DNA of 63,046 nt from Arsukibacterium indicum. Its GTDB lineage: Bacteria > Pseudomonadota > Gammaproteobacteria > Enterobacterales > Alteromonadaceae. The translations under genes were made by a program, and so were the position numbers. Shown in pieces: positions 18,403-28,154 of the stretch. The stretch spans positions 35,427 through 98,472 of the forward strand of contig NZ_JAHRID010000011.1 of NCBI RefSeq assembly GCF_019100565.1. Direction: 5' to 3'. Within the stretch, counting starts at the first letter, position 1; the number at the start of each line of letters is the position of its first letter. Under the pieces are notes generated by a model. That model worked only from the letters and a program-made list of their open reading frames with translations. It searched no databases and had not been told where the DNA came from.

Positions 18403-19752
18403 TTATGCGCTAAATAAGTTTGAATGCAACTGTTTCACCACCGCAGGCGCATCCGCATCCTGTACCAGGAAGCACAGGTTATGTTTTGAAGCACCATGGC
18501 AAATCAGCCGCATATTAATCCGCTCCAGGGTTTGGAACAGCTCACCGGTAATGCCTTTGCTACTGTGTAAATGGTTACCAATAACCGCTACCAGGCTTAA
18601 CCCCTGCTCTACCACCACTTCACAAAACGCCCGCAGCTCCAATAGTGCCGGCTCAACTGCATTGCTAAAGGCGCTGGTCATGCCGCCCTCATCTAAGGTA
18701 AGCGCGACGCTGATTTCTGAGGTAGTAACCAAATCGACTGAAATCTGATGGCGGCTTAAAATGTCAAACACCCGGGCTAAAAAGCCGGCAGCATGTAGCA
18801 TGTCCGGGCTTTTTACTGTGATCAGGGTTTGTGATTTACGCAGAGCAATGGCGCGGTAAGGCGGCCGTTGTTTTACCTCTTTAGCAATCCAGGTACCACC
18901 GGCTTCGGGCTCGCGACTAGAGCCGACAAACACGCCAATATTACGCCGCATTGCCGGAATAAGGGTGGCGGGATGCAGCACTTTGGCACCAAAGGTGGCC
19001 ATTTCAGCCGCTTCATCAAAGCTGATTTCGCCAATACAACGCGCCTGATCGGTTAATCGTGGGTCGGTGGTAAAAATGCCAACCACGTCAGTCCATATTT
19101 GGACGGTATCGGCCTGTAAGGCTTCTGCAAGCAAAGCAGCGCTGTAGTCAGAGCCGCCACGGCCGAGGGTAGTGGTTTGCTCATACTCATCCTGGCCGAT
19201 AAAGCCCTGAGTAACGATCCGCTGCTCACTAAGCAACGGTTTGAGGTGAACCTCTGCCAATTGGGCAATTTGCTTAACCTGGGGCTCAGCCCGGCCAAAG
19301 CGGCTGTCGGTGCGCATTACCCGGCGAATATCAAAACAGTGGGCAGCGGCGCCCCGCTCGGCCAGAACCTGGCTGAATAAAGCGGAGCTTAAGCGCTCAC
19401 CAAATGACTGAATAAGGTCTTTATGCGCACTGCTGTAAACCGCTCCACCGTTTTCAATCAGCGCTTTCAGCTCACCAAGCAACAATTCTATCGCCTGGGC
19501 AACTTGCTCAGGTTGTTTTAAGCGGTTAAGTACGGCCAGAGTAATAGCTTCAATACCAGCATAGGCATCATAACGCTCGGTAACACTGGTGGTTTTAGTA
19601 ATGTCGACCAGCAGGTTGGTCACGCCGGAACTGGCACTGACCACAACGACGCGGATGGCCTGATTAGCCAGAATAATATCGGCACAACGGCCCATGGCAT
19701 CAAAATCGGCAACGCTGGTACCGCCAAATTTGGCAATAATAAGATTGGACAA
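18403..19752 (-). CDS. lysC: Aspartate kinase (lysine-sensitive type)
   Basis: This 449-residue aspartokinase phosphorylates aspartate, the entry to lysine, threonine and methionine synthesis. The kinase domain starts LIIAKFGGTSVADFDAM, with TLGRGGSDYSAALLAEAL and the FGAKVLHPATL motif. Two ACT-type regulatory domains follow from about residue 310. The length fits the monofunctional AKIII type. The start is TTG (19752), preceded by AAGGAGAG; no better start was found. A lysine riboswitch lies in the 5' leader, so expression falls when lysine is abundant. Confidence 0.94.
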   Translation of the reverse strand: MSNLIIAKFGGTSVADFDAMGRCADIILANQAIRVVVVSASSGVTNLLVDITKTTSVTERYDAYAGIEAITLAVLNRLKQPEQVAQAIELLLGELKALIENGGAVYSSAHKDLIQSFGERLSSALFSQVLAERGAAAHCFDIRRVMRTDSRFGRAEPQVKQIAQLAEVHLKPLLSEQRIVTQGFIGQDEYEQTTTLGRGGSDYSAALLAEALQADTVQIWTDVVGIFTTDPRLTDQARCIGEISFDEAAEMATFGAKVLHPATLIPAMRRNIGVFVGSSREPEAGGTWIAKEVKQRPPYRAIALRKSQTLITVKSPDMLHAAGFLARVFDILSRHQISVDLVTTSEISVALTLDEGGMTSAFSNAVEPALLELRAFCEVVVEQGLSLVAVIGNHLHSSKGITGELFQTLERINMRLICHGASKHNLCFLVQDADAPAVVKQLHSNLFSA

Positions 19753-19847
19753 GGGTGTCTCTCCTTACAAATAAAATAAGCAGAGCATGGCTTTTGCTAA
19801 TTGCAGCAAAACGGGAAATAGTACAGACCGTTGCTATCGATAACAAA

Positions 19848-20018
19848 GGCCAGAAGCTCTCCACCAAACAAACAGGTGACAGTCGGCAGGATTCAGCCTG
19901 CCCGACCGAAAGTACACATCACTATATTGTGCACTTTCTCGGCGTTAATCCCCCTGGCCCGTGCTGCGAAGTATAGTCTTCTGTCACGAGTTACCTGGTT
20001 AACGCGCCTCTTCTGGTC
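19848..20018 (-). promoter_or_regulatory. Lysine riboswitch (L box) upstream of lysC
   Basis: On the minus strand the leader closes with CCAGAAG (20016) against CTTCTGG (19850-19856). Inside are AGAGGCGCGTTaaCCAgGTAAC, GGGGGattaaCGCCGAG, the GCAGGCTGAATCCTGC hairpin, GTCACC and GTGGAG, in the same order as in the E. coli lysC leader. The known riboswitch binds lysine and lowers lysC translation and mRNA stability. About 95 nt separate the aptamer from the start codon; no strong terminator is visible there, so translational control is more likely. Confidence 0.93.
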
Positions 20019-20042
20019 TATCAGATATGATTGACGGCGGTC

Positions 20043-20071
20043 ACTTTACCTTGTCGACCGCCAGATAGCAA
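20043..20071 (-). promoter_or_regulatory. Candidate sigma-70 promoter of lysC leader
   Basis: Reading the minus strand, TTGCTA (20066-20071) and TAAAGT (20043-20048) are separated by 17 nt and lie 25-55 nt before the riboswitch. Each matches four of six consensus bases, so this is only a position-supported prediction. Confidence 0.4.
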
Positions 20072-20184
20072 TAGCCTTTTAGCCGTCTATCAGCTTAGCG
20101 CACGTCTACCGATTTTCCATCGGTTATATTGCGCCGCATCATAACAGCTATAGCTGAATCCTGCCTTAGTAAAGGTAACTTTAA

Positions 20185-20457
20185 TTAACTGTAATGGTTG
20201 TTAACATGCTTGATAAGCTCAATAAAAGCATCCATGTCTTTTTCATTCTGGGCGTCACTGTGCCACTTATGATGAAACCCCAGGGTCAGTTGCACTTTTG
20301 CAGACTGAAAATATACTTCATACCCATCGAATCCCTGGCTGACTGTCAGGCCATCCAGGGTAAAACCCGCGCCATGGTCGGTATCAACCGGCTTGCCGTG
20401 TTTTTCAACCTTAGCGTAAACATTTAAAAGTAATTTACCATCCAGTTCATTTTGCAT
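20185..20457 (-). CDS. Small conserved protein, DUF3081-like
   Basis: A 90-residue protein from ATG 20457, preceded by a short GGG; an in-frame GTG at 20478 adds seven residues. The order ELDGKLLLNVYAKV, then FTLDGLTVSQGFDGYEVYFQSAKVQLTLGFHHKWH, resembles the DUF3081 family of Vibrio and Shewanella as I remember it. Function is unknown; it would be cytosolic. It stands alone between the lysC leader and a divergent secreted-protein gene. Confidence 0.6.
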   Translation of the reverse strand: MQNELDGKLLLNVYAKVEKHGKPVDTDHGAGFTLDGLTVSQGFDGYEVYFQSAKVQLTLGFHHKWHSDAQNEKDMDAFIELIKHVNNHYS

Positions 20458-20600
20458 AGTCAGCCCGTGATTTTTCACTCTGCGTCATTCAAATAGCACA
20501 GATTAATGTAAGGTGACTTTTAGCATAGCAGCTAAAAGCTATTGGTTTGATGACTTTACGCAATGCGGGTATAGTACGGTTGTCTTAAAAGGAGAAAAAA

Positions 20601-21197
20601 ATGCAAAAGACGCTCATTGCTACCGCCTTGCTATTCAGCTTTGGCGTCAGCGCCAACATCGTCCAGGATGCGCCGTTAGTTTCTATCGCAACTCATGATG
20701 CCTATTTTAATCATTTGAAAGCCCTGTGTGGCAAAGCGTTTGCAGGTAAAGTTGTGGTCGACAACCCGCCTGCTCCCGGTTTTGAGGGTGCGCTGATTAT
20801 GCACGTCAGAAAATGCACTGACAGTCAGCTGCAAATTCCGTTTCACGTCGCTGACGATCACTCCCGAACCTGGATTATCAGCAAAACCGGCTCCGGCCTT
20901 ACCCTGAAACACGACCATCGCAACGCCGATGGCAGTCATGATGAGCAAACCATGTATGGCGGCCAGACACTGGATGCCGGTTGGGATACTGCCCAATCTT
21001 TTCATGCCGATCAGTATTCAAAAGAACTGTTTACTGCCCGCGGTATTCCACAGTCTAATACTAATATCTGGCAGATGTTTATTTACCCTGAAAAGTTCAG
21101 CTACCGGCTTATCCGGGAAGGCCGCGAGTTTCGGGTTGATTTTGACCTGACCCAACCCGTCGCTTTACCGCCAACGCCATGGGGCTATGCTGACTAG
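20601..21197 (+). CDS. Uncharacterised secreted protein
   Basis: A 198-residue protein with a signal peptide (MQKTLIATALLFSFGVSA) and two cysteines (ALCGKAF and VRKCTD) that could pair in the periplasm. It contains HVADDHSRTWIISKTGSGLTLKHDHRNADGSHDEQTMYGG, rich in histidine and aspartate, then a tryptophan-containing C-terminal half. I do not recognise the family. AAGGAG stands eight bases before the ATG. It lies 47 nt before the M28 peptidase gene and may share its transcript. Confidence 0.6.
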   Translation: MQKTLIATALLFSFGVSANIVQDAPLVSIATHDAYFNHLKALCGKAFAGKVVVDNPPAPGFEGALIMHVRKCTDSQLQIPFHVADDHSRTWIISKTGSGLTLKHDHRNADGSHDEQTMYGGQTLDAGWDTAQSFHADQYSKELFTARGIPQSNTNIWQMFIYPEKFSYRLIREGREFRVDFDLTQPVALPPTPWGYAD

Positions 21198-21244
21198 TGT
21201 TTTACTTATAAAACTAAAAACAACCTTGGAAAACTGGAGCCATT

Positions 21245-22942
21245 ATGAAAACGTCTGTAAAGTTTTCACCACTTTTTATGATCCTGGCAGGTGCACTTAC
21301 CCTGAGCGCCTGCTCCAAACAACCGGCCACACCGGTCAACGACGGCCAGGCTGAACCTGAGCCAACTGCTGAGCTGGTCGATACCGAGTTTAACCCGCGC
21401 CTGGGCGAATATATAAAAACTCTGGCAGCTGATGAGTTTCAGGGCCGGGCACCGGCAACTCAGGGCGAAGAACTGACCGTCGCCTATCTGGAAGAAAATT
21501 TTAAACGGATTGGCTTAAAACCCATTGATGGCGACAGCTATAAGCAACCAGTGTCATTGGTTCAGATTGATCCGAAGCAAGTCTCTGATATGAGCTTAAC
21601 GGGTGAAAACCTGCCTGAAAGGTTTAAATACCGCGATGAAATGATTGCCTGGACAACCCGGGTTACCGAGCAGGTATCGGTTGAAGACAGCGAGATGGTA
21701 TTTGTGGGCTACGGTATCGTGGCGCCGGAATACAACTGGAATGATTACGAGGGCCTGGATGTAAAAGGTAAAACCGTGGTGATGTTTGTTAACGACCCGG
21801 GGTATGCCACTCAGGATCCTGAATTGTTCAATGGCAATGCCATGACCTACTACGGCCGCTGGACCTATAAATTTGAAGAAGCGGCCCGCCAGGGTGCGGC
21901 AATGGCACTGATCATTCATGAAACTGCCCCGGCAAGTTATGGCTGGGGTGTTGTAGCCCATGGCTCGCCGATAAAATTCGATCTGGTTAATGAAAACAAA
22001 AACATGGACCGGGCAAAAATTGAAGGCTGGCTAACTACAGAGTCTGCTGAAAAACTGTTTGCCAACGCCGGCACTGATTTAGCAACTATGCATAAAAAAG
22101 CGCTGGAGCCTGATTTCAGCCCGGTAATGCTCAATGCCAAAGCGTCAGTAACCGTTAACAATAATTTACGTGAACTGACCTCCAGCAATGTGGTGGGCTA
22201 TATTGAAGGCAGTAAATACCCGGATGAATTTGTATTGTACATGGCCCACTGGGATCATCTGGGCATGGACTTTTCTAACCCCGACAATAAAGTGTTTAAC
22301 GGTGCCCAGGATAATGCCAGTGGTACAGGCGCAGTTATTGCGCTGGCAGAGCACTTTGCCAAACAACCTCAACCGGAGCGCTCTGTTGCCTTTGTGCTGG
22401 TAACGGCAGAAGAACGGGGCTTACTGGGCTCCGCCTGGTATGCTGCTAACCCGGTATTCCCGCTGGAAAAAACCGCCGCCGCCATTAATATGGATGTAAT
22501 GAACATGTATGGCCCGATGAAAGACATGGTTATTGTTGGTCTGGGTAATACTGATGTTGAGGAAATTCTGGTGAAGTATACCGAGCAGCAAGGTCGTTAT
22601 GCCGTGCAGGAGCCGAATCCGGAAGCGGGTATTGCCTATCGTTCGGATCACTTTAATCTGTCGAAAAAAGGCGTACCTATCCTGTATGCCAAAGGCGGTA
22701 ATGATCATTATCAGAAAGGGGCTGAATGGGGCGCAGCGCAACGGGCAGAGTATAATCGTTGTTGCTACCACAAAGTACAGGACGAATGGCGCGCCGATTT
22801 CGACCTGCGTGGCGCCCAGCAGGACCTGTTCCTGTACTACCGGGTAGGCAGCGAGCTGGCAAACAGCCGGCAGTGGCCGAACTGGTATGAAGGCAACGAG
22901 TTCAGGGCTATTCGCGACGCTTCAGCTGCAGCAAGGCAGTAG
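21245..22942 (+). CDS. M28-family zinc metallopeptidase lipoprotein
   Basis: A 565-residue lipoprotein (lipobox LSAC near residue 23). A PA-like insert is seen in the first half (VFVGYGIVAPEYNWNDYEGLDVKGKTVVMFV). An M28 catalytic domain follows. The expected metal ligands are all present: AHWDHLG (His, with catalytic Asp), QDNASGTGA (bridging Asp), TAEERGLLGS (catalytic Glu pair), NMDVMN (Asp) and YRSDHFNL (His). The family removes N-terminal amino acids from peptides, here probably in the periplasm or on the outer membrane. A strong terminator follows 30 nt downstream. Confidence 0.88.
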   Translation: MKTSVKFSPLFMILAGALTLSACSKQPATPVNDGQAEPEPTAELVDTEFNPRLGEYIKTLAADEFQGRAPATQGEELTVAYLEENFKRIGLKPIDGDSYKQPVSLVQIDPKQVSDMSLTGENLPERFKYRDEMIAWTTRVTEQVSVEDSEMVFVGYGIVAPEYNWNDYEGLDVKGKTVVMFVNDPGYATQDPELFNGNAMTYYGRWTYKFEEAARQGAAMALIIHETAPASYGWGVVAHGSPIKFDLVNENKNMDRAKIEGWLTTESAEKLFANAGTDLATMHKKALEPDFSPVMLNAKASVTVNNNLRELTSSNVVGYIEGSKYPDEFVLYMAHWDHLGMDFSNPDNKVFNGAQDNASGTGAVIALAEHFAKQPQPERSVAFVLVTAEERGLLGSAWYAANPVFPLEKTAAAINMDVMNMYGPMKDMVIVGLGNTDVEEILVKYTEQQGRYAVQEPNPEAGIAYRSDHFNLSKKGVPILYAKGGNDHYQKGAEWGAAQRAEYNRCCYHKVQDEWRADFDLRGAQQDLFLYYRVGSELANSRQWPNWYEGNEFRAIRDASAAARQ

Positions 22943-22973
22943 TTTGCTGCCAACGGATAGCAAATCAGACCAG

Positions 22974-22998
22974 GGCAGCCAGCAGGCTGCCTTTTTTT
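22974..22998 (+). terminator. Rho-independent terminator after the M28 peptidase
   Basis: GGCAGCC-AGCA-GGCTGCC followed by seven T residues: a compact GC-rich stem, tetraloop-size loop and T tract, 32 nt after the stop codon. Confidence 0.92.
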
Positions 22999-23119
22999 CA
23001 ACGCGCTTAGTGGCAAACGGCAAGCTTGCTAATTCAGAACTTATTCAGCTAGGCTGAACTACATTAACAATTATTGTTGGCAGTGAATAACTTAGCTGAT
23101 GGTTGCCGTTGGAAACACT

Positions 23120-25783
23120 ATGAAACGTTTGTTAAAAGCACTGCTGATTTTCGTTATTGGCATACCGGTGTTAGCAGCCGCTGGCTATTGGTATTTACAG
23201 CAGCAAATTGCCGCGGCAGGTATAACCGAGCTGCAACTGGATATCAAACGGCTTACCTTACGAAGTGTGTCGCTGGCCAGTGTTAGCTTTGAGTTAGCGC
23301 AAAATGGCAGCTTGCATCAGGTAAACCTGCAAAATGTTGAAGTTAACTGGCACTGGCCAACCGCCTTTAATCCCGTTTTACAACGGGTAACTGTTGGCCC
23401 TGGCCAGATATCACTCGGCCAACCGGCAGCGACTGCCACTGCGGCTGAAAGCGCTGTGACGCTGCCCACCCGCTGGCAATTGCCAGACTGGCTGCCAAAC
23501 CATATACAGCTAAACAATACCCGTTTAAGCCTGCCCTGCCCTGCAGGCCAATGTCAGCTGCTGCTGAACGGCTACCTGACTTACGTTACAGATCCGCAGC
23601 ATTCAATAGCGGACAAAGTGCAGCCTGACAACAGCCATCCGGCATACTGGCAAAGCCAGCTGACTGTCAGCCCGCTCAGTTCACAATTGGTTGCAGCGGG
23701 TAGCACAGATGGTGCTGATCCGGCCATTAATAACATCTTAATAGATGCCAGCTATCAGCCAGTTCCAGAGCCGACACTGCAAATCACGCTACAGCAGCAA
23801 AACCAGTTTGCACTGAGTATTAAGCAGCATATTGCTCCGGCAAGTATGCAGGCCAATACCGAGGTTGTGTTAGCGCTTTCACCGCCACTGCCTGCTAACC
23901 AGACATTGTTACAGCAATGGGGAGTTGCCCTGCCACAAGCCTGGCTGACACAATTTCAGCAACCGGTCCAGCTATACGGTAAATTGCACTGGCAGCTGCC
24001 AGCCAACGGTGATCTGACGACCCTGTTCAGCAACCATGACATCGAAGCAACGCTGGTCGCCCGCGTACCCGACCCGTTTTATCTGCCTGCGATCGGCCTG
24101 ATCCAGGGTGAACTCAATGCTGAGCTACGCCTTAAAAACCAGCTTGTGGAACGTTGGCAATTCAATGCTACCGGCCGGCTGTCTGAGCTGGAACTGCCAG
24201 CAACCCTGAGCGAATACAGCCTGACCTTAAGTCCGCTGCAATTTACGGTAAGCGCCAAGACTTCCGAGCCGCTCAATCTGGCCGCCCTGCCTTTGCAGCT
24301 GCAACTAAGCAGCGACGGTGCCAACCGGTTAAAACTGGATAGCGAACTTACGGTTGATCTCAGTGCCGGGCCGACGCTCAGGCTTGGCAAGGCAGATTTA
24401 CAGCTCAATATCGACCGCCTGGAGTTGGCAAATAAGGCTGCAACACTTACCGCACTTGCTTTAAAAACCCGGCTAACAGGCTACTGGCAATCTGAAAGCT
24501 GGCAATTTCAACTGACGGATAACAGCACCCTGAGCGGCGGCGTTAGCAGCGACACCCTATCTGTCAGCAACATTAAAGTATTGCTGAAAAACAGTCAGAT
24601 CAACGGCGATGAAACCGGCCTTACGACTTTTGGCAGCAAGCTGGATTTGAGCGTCAATAGCCTCAGCCTACCGGCACTGCTAAGCCTGAACTGGCAGTGG
24701 CAGGGCCTGCTCAGTGGCAGTCCGTCACAAATAACGGTTAAAGACGGCCAGCTTAGTAATGATGCGGGTATCTCACTGGCTCACCAACTGACTTATCAGA
24801 CAGCAACCGGAGAACTGGCCGGACAATGGCAGTTAGCTGAGGTTTTTCTGCTGGCAGGTAATCCGCTTGCCGGCACCCTGACCGACTGGCCTGAACTGCT
24901 GACCCTGAACAGAGGCAAAATAAGTGCCAGTGGTAATATTAAGATGAATAACAACAAGTTTAGCAGCACCAGTCAGTTGCAGCTGGGGGATGCGGGCGGT
25001 ATTTATGACCGCAGCCTGTTCGCCGGCTTAAATGCGACTGTCGATGTCACGATTAACGAAAACACCTTGCAATTAAACTCAGACAACTTACAGCTTAACC
25101 GGTTAAATCATGGTATTGAGATGGGGCCGCTAAATATCAGCGCATCAGCCAGTGTGCCGTTAGCAACACCGGACCAGTTAACCGTTAACCTACGACAGGC
25201 TGAGCTACAGTTAATGCAAGGCAAGGTTACTGCCAATCAGCAGCAACTGGATTTCAGCCAGAACACCAACCAGATAGTGGTGCAGCTACAGCAAATTGAT
25301 TTAGCCAGTTTACTGCAACAACACCCATCCAGCGATTTAACCGGCAATGGTAAACTTTCCGGCACTGTGCCAATTCTTGTTAGTAACAACGGCGTTAGTG
25401 TTAACGATGGCCGGATAGCCGCAGAAGCCCCCGGCGGCCGCTTGCAATATCAGTCTGCAAGTGCCAGTGCGATGGCAAAATCTAACAGTAATATGAAACT
25501 GGTATTTGACGCACTGCAGGATTTTCACTACAGCGTGCTAAGCAGTGATATCAGCTATGATACCAGTGGCAAATTAGTGCTCGGCTTAAAATTACAGGGC
25601 CGAAACCCAAACCTGCAACAAGGCCGGCCGATAAATTTAAATGTTAATCTGGAGGAAGATTTACCAGCGTTGATCACCAGTCTGCAACTGACAAATAAAC
25701 TGAATGATCTGATAACCCAACGGGTCAGACAATACCTTAAACAACAACAGGCGGCAGCGGCTGCTAACGGAGAAAAACCATGA
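23120..25783 (+). CDS. ydbH: YdbH-family AsmA-like intermembrane lipid transport protein
   Basis: An 887-residue protein with one N-terminal membrane segment (LLKALLIFVIGIPVLAAAGYWYL) followed by a long periplasmic region rich in beta strands, as in AsmA/TamB/YdbH proteins. The C-terminal block DFHYSVLSSDISYDTSGKLVLGLKLQGRNPNLQQGRPINLNVNLEEDLPALITSLQL matches the YdbH/DUF748-like end. YdbH with YhdP and TamB moves phospholipids between the membranes. An earlier ATG at 23099 is possible; 23120 places the basic residues directly before the membrane helix. It is followed by ynbE and ydbL, the standard trio. Confidence 0.9.
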   Translation: MKRLLKALLIFVIGIPVLAAAGYWYLQQQIAAAGITELQLDIKRLTLRSVSLASVSFELAQNGSLHQVNLQNVEVNWHWPTAFNPVLQRVTVGPGQISLGQPAATATAAESAVTLPTRWQLPDWLPNHIQLNNTRLSLPCPAGQCQLLLNGYLTYVTDPQHSIADKVQPDNSHPAYWQSQLTVSPLSSQLVAAGSTDGADPAINNILIDASYQPVPEPTLQITLQQQNQFALSIKQHIAPASMQANTEVVLALSPPLPANQTLLQQWGVALPQAWLTQFQQPVQLYGKLHWQLPANGDLTTLFSNHDIEATLVARVPDPFYLPAIGLIQGELNAELRLKNQLVERWQFNATGRLSELELPATLSEYSLTLSPLQFTVSAKTSEPLNLAALPLQLQLSSDGANRLKLDSELTVDLSAGPTLRLGKADLQLNIDRLELANKAATLTALALKTRLTGYWQSESWQFQLTDNSTLSGGVSSDTLSVSNIKVLLKNSQINGDETGLTTFGSKLDLSVNSLSLPALLSLNWQWQGLLSGSPSQITVKDGQLSNDAGISLAHQLTYQTATGELAGQWQLAEVFLLAGNPLAGTLTDWPELLTLNRGKISASGNIKMNNNKFSSTSQLQLGDAGGIYDRSLFAGLNATVDVTINENTLQLNSDNLQLNRLNHGIEMGPLNISASASVPLATPDQLTVNLRQAELQLMQGKVTANQQQLDFSQNTNQIVVQLQQIDLASLLQQHPSSDLTGNGKLSGTVPILVSNNGVSVNDGRIAAEAPGGRLQYQSASASAMAKSNSNMKLVFDALQDFHYSVLSSDISYDTSGKLVLGLKLQGRNPNLQQGRPINLNVNLEEDLPALITSLQLTNKLNDLITQRVRQYLKQQQAAAAANGEKP

Positions 25784-25968
25784 AACGACTAGCCGGTTTG
25801 GTGGCAGTAGCAAGTTTGCTGTTGCTCGCCTGCACCCCAAAGGTTCAGGTAGAGCTACCTAATGAACCGATTAATATTAACCTTAACGTTAAAATTCAGC
25901 ATGAAATCTATATTAAAGTAGACAAACAGCTTGATGAGTTATTTAGCGAAAACAGTGGCTTATTCTAA
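25780..25968 (+). CDS. ynbE: YnbE-family small lipoprotein
   Basis: A 62-residue lipoprotein with lipobox LLLAC. It is followed by CTPKVQVELPNEPININLNVKIQHEIYIKVDKQLD, the complete YnbE motif. In E. coli YnbE sits in the outer membrane and extends the YdbH beta-groove to form a bridge. The gene overlaps ydbH by four bases (ATGA), so the two are coupled. Confidence 0.9.
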   Translation: MKRLAGLVAVASLLLLACTPKVQVELPNEPININLNVKIQHEIYIKVDKQLDELFSENSGLF

Positions 25969-25981
25969 GGAGATCGTACTG

Positions 25982-26332
25982 ATGAAACTGACAAAATTCC
26001 GCCTTCTGCTGGCCAGCCTGCTACTGGCACTAAGCTTACCGGCCATGGCAATGAATCTGCAGCAGGCGATGGCAGCACTGGCGCAGACAAAAGCACAGGG
26101 CCTGGTTGGCGAGCAACCCAACGGTTATCTGGGGGTAGTACAAAGTACCGAGCATAGTGAAGCGGTGGTAAAACTGATTAACGATGCCAGACGTGCTGAA
26201 TACACCAGAATGGCCAGGCAAAATGATATTGCCGTTGCGGATGTTGAAGCGATTGCCGGCCAGAAAGCAATAGAAAAAACAGCCAGCGGTCATTTTATTC
26301 TGCTCGATGGCAATTGGATTAAAAAACGCTAA
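25982..26332 (+). CDS. ydbL: YdbL family (DUF1318) periplasmic protein
   Basis: A 116-residue protein with a signal peptide ending MAMN, followed by the DUF1318 stretch LQQAMAALAQTKAQGLVGEQPNGYLGVV and INDARRAEYTRMAR...VEAIAGQKAIEKT. In E. coli YdbL modulates the YdbH-YnbE bridge. The ATG at 25982 has AAGGAG eight bases upstream; the longer frame from 25931 would spoil the signal peptide. It is the last gene of the trio and is followed by a hairpin. Confidence 0.9.
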   Translation: MKLTKFRLLLASLLLALSLPAMAMNLQQAMAALAQTKAQGLVGEQPNGYLGVVQSTEHSEAVVKLINDARRAEYTRMARQNDIAVADVEAIAGQKAIEKTASGHFILLDGNWIKKR

Positions 26333-26346
26333 CATCCTGTCTCACT

Positions 26347-26375
26347 ACTGCCAGTTCAGCTACTGCGCTGGCAGT
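26347..26375 (+). terminator. Candidate terminator after ydbL
   Basis: ACTGCCAG and CTGGCAGT form an 8-bp stem with a 13-nt loop soon after the ydbL stop, followed by the weakly T-rich TTAGACTTTAG. Confidence 0.4.
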
Positions 26376-26468
26376 TAGACTTTAGTCGCATGCCTATTCA
26401 ATACCCGCTGATGTACTATGCTTATTACCAGCTGAGTTAATGCTGTTTTTTTAGGCAGAGGGTGTTGA

Positions 26469-28154
26469 ATGAACGCGATATTTTTAATGTTGATGGGCTT
26501 AGGCGCTATGGCACTGGGCTTTTTTGTCTATTCAAAGTTTATCTGCGAAAAAATCTTTAAAGTTGATCCGCATTTTCGCACGCCAGCGCATGACATGCAG
26601 GACGGCATTGACTACGTGCCAACCAACAAATATATCCTGTGGGGCCATCACTTTACCTCGGTTGCCGGTGCTGCGCCGATAATAGGCCCCGCCATCGCGG
26701 TGATCTGGGGCTGGGTACCCGCTTTTTTATGGGTCGTATTTGGCACCATCTTTTTTGCCGGGGTGCATGATGCCGGCGCTATCTGGGCCAGTGCCCGCAA
26801 TAAAGCAAAATCAATAGGATCATTAACCGGAGATATCGTCGGCAACCGTGCCCGCAGTATCTTTATGATTGTGATATTCCTGGTGTTGCTGATGGTTAAC
26901 GCCGTATTTGCAGTGGTAATTGCCGGTCAGCTGATTAATTTCCCCAGTGCCACTATTCCGGTCTGGGGGGCCATCGTAGTGGCGCTGATTATCGGTCAAC
27001 TTATTTATCGCAAACTTATCGGCCTGCTAATGGTTACTTTTATCGGCGTAGTCGCACTGTACGCGATGATTTATGCAGGGCCCATGCTGCCGCTTGCCCT
27101 GCCCGAAACTCTGGGGCCACTTAGTGATAACCAAAGCTGGATTATCTTACTATTCGGCTACGCAGCTATCGCCTCCCTGTTACCGGTTTGGATGCTGCTG
27201 CAACCGCGCGATTATATCAATGGCATTCAGTTGTTTATCGGCTTAATTTTGCTATATGGCGCGGTATTGATTTCTGGTCCGGAACTGGTTGCACCGGCTT
27301 TTAACACTAACCTGCCAGAGAACACCCCCTCGATGATCCCGCTGCTGTTCGTAACCATTGCCTGCGGTGCTATTTCCGGCTTCCACGGTCTCGTTTCCAG
27401 TGGTACCACCTCAAAACAACTGGATAAAGAACCCGATGTGCGGTTTGTTGGTTATTTTGGCGCCGTAGGCGAAGGCTCATTAGCCTTAGCGGCCATTATC
27501 GCCGCCACCGCCGGCTTTGCGTCTCTGGCCGACTGGCAGGCTATCTATCACAGCTTTGGCCAGGGTGGCGTATCGGCCTTTATAAACGGCGGCGCCAATA
27601 TTCTGCAGCAAGGCGTTGGCCTGGATACGGTACTGGCACAAACCCTGTTAACGGTCATGGTAGTATTGTTTGCCGGCACCACCATGGATACCGGCCTGCG
27701 ACTGCAACGCTATATTTTTCAGGAATGGGGCCATATTTATAATATAACCTGGATGCAAAAAGCTGCTCCGGCCACGTTGCTAGCGGTTGGTACCTGCCTG
27801 CTCCTGGCCTTTGGCGCTGGCGGCGATGGCTCGGGTGGTATGTTAATCTGGCCGTTATTTGGTACCACCAATCAGTTACTGGCAGGCTTAACTTTACTGG
27901 TCATCACCGTGATGTTGGTTAAAAAACGCCGGCCAATGTGGTACACCCTGGCACCGTTAATTTTCCTGTTAGTGATGACGACGCTGGCGCTACTTACCCA
28001 GTTAAAAAGCTTTTACGATAAAGGCGATTGGTTCCTGTTTACCCTGGACTTAGTGGTACTGGCAGCGGCCATTCTGGTATCCCTGGAGTGTTCAGCTACG
28101 CTAACCAAACAAATTAAGGCGAATAAAAACACGCCGGTTACTGATAAACCATGA
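26469..28154 (+). CDS. cstA: Carbon starvation CstA-family transporter
   Basis: A 561-residue inner-membrane protein with about fifteen hydrophobic segments. Diagnostic stretches are TSVAGAAPIIGPAIAVIWGWVPAFLWVVFGTIFFAGVHDAG, ISGFHGLVSSGTTSKQLDKEPD and FAGTTMDTGLRLQRYIFQEWG. Relatives in E. coli (CstA, BtsT) take up pyruvate and possibly peptides. It is shorter than the E. coli protein (about 700 residues) and belongs to a shorter subfamily. The stop overlaps the start of the CC-star gene, which in turn overlaps an ArsA-type ATPase gene. This suggests a functional unit with the transporter. Confidence 0.9.
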   Translation: MNAIFLMLMGLGAMALGFFVYSKFICEKIFKVDPHFRTPAHDMQDGIDYVPTNKYILWGHHFTSVAGAAPIIGPAIAVIWGWVPAFLWVVFGTIFFAGVHDAGAIWASARNKAKSIGSLTGDIVGNRARSIFMIVIFLVLLMVNAVFAVVIAGQLINFPSATIPVWGAIVVALIIGQLIYRKLIGLLMVTFIGVVALYAMIYAGPMLPLALPETLGPLSDNQSWIILLFGYAAIASLLPVWMLLQPRDYINGIQLFIGLILLYGAVLISGPELVAPAFNTNLPENTPSMIPLLFVTIACGAISGFHGLVSSGTTSKQLDKEPDVRFVGYFGAVGEGSLALAAIIAATAGFASLADWQAIYHSFGQGGVSAFINGGANILQQGVGLDTVLAQTLLTVMVVLFAGTTMDTGLRLQRYIFQEWGHIYNITWMQKAAPATLLAVGTCLLLAFGAGGDGSGGMLIWPLFGTTNQLLAGLTLLVITVMLVKKRRPMWYTLAPLIFLLVMTTLALLTQLKSFYDKGDWFLFTLDLVVLAAAILVSLECSATLTKQIKANKNTPVTDKP

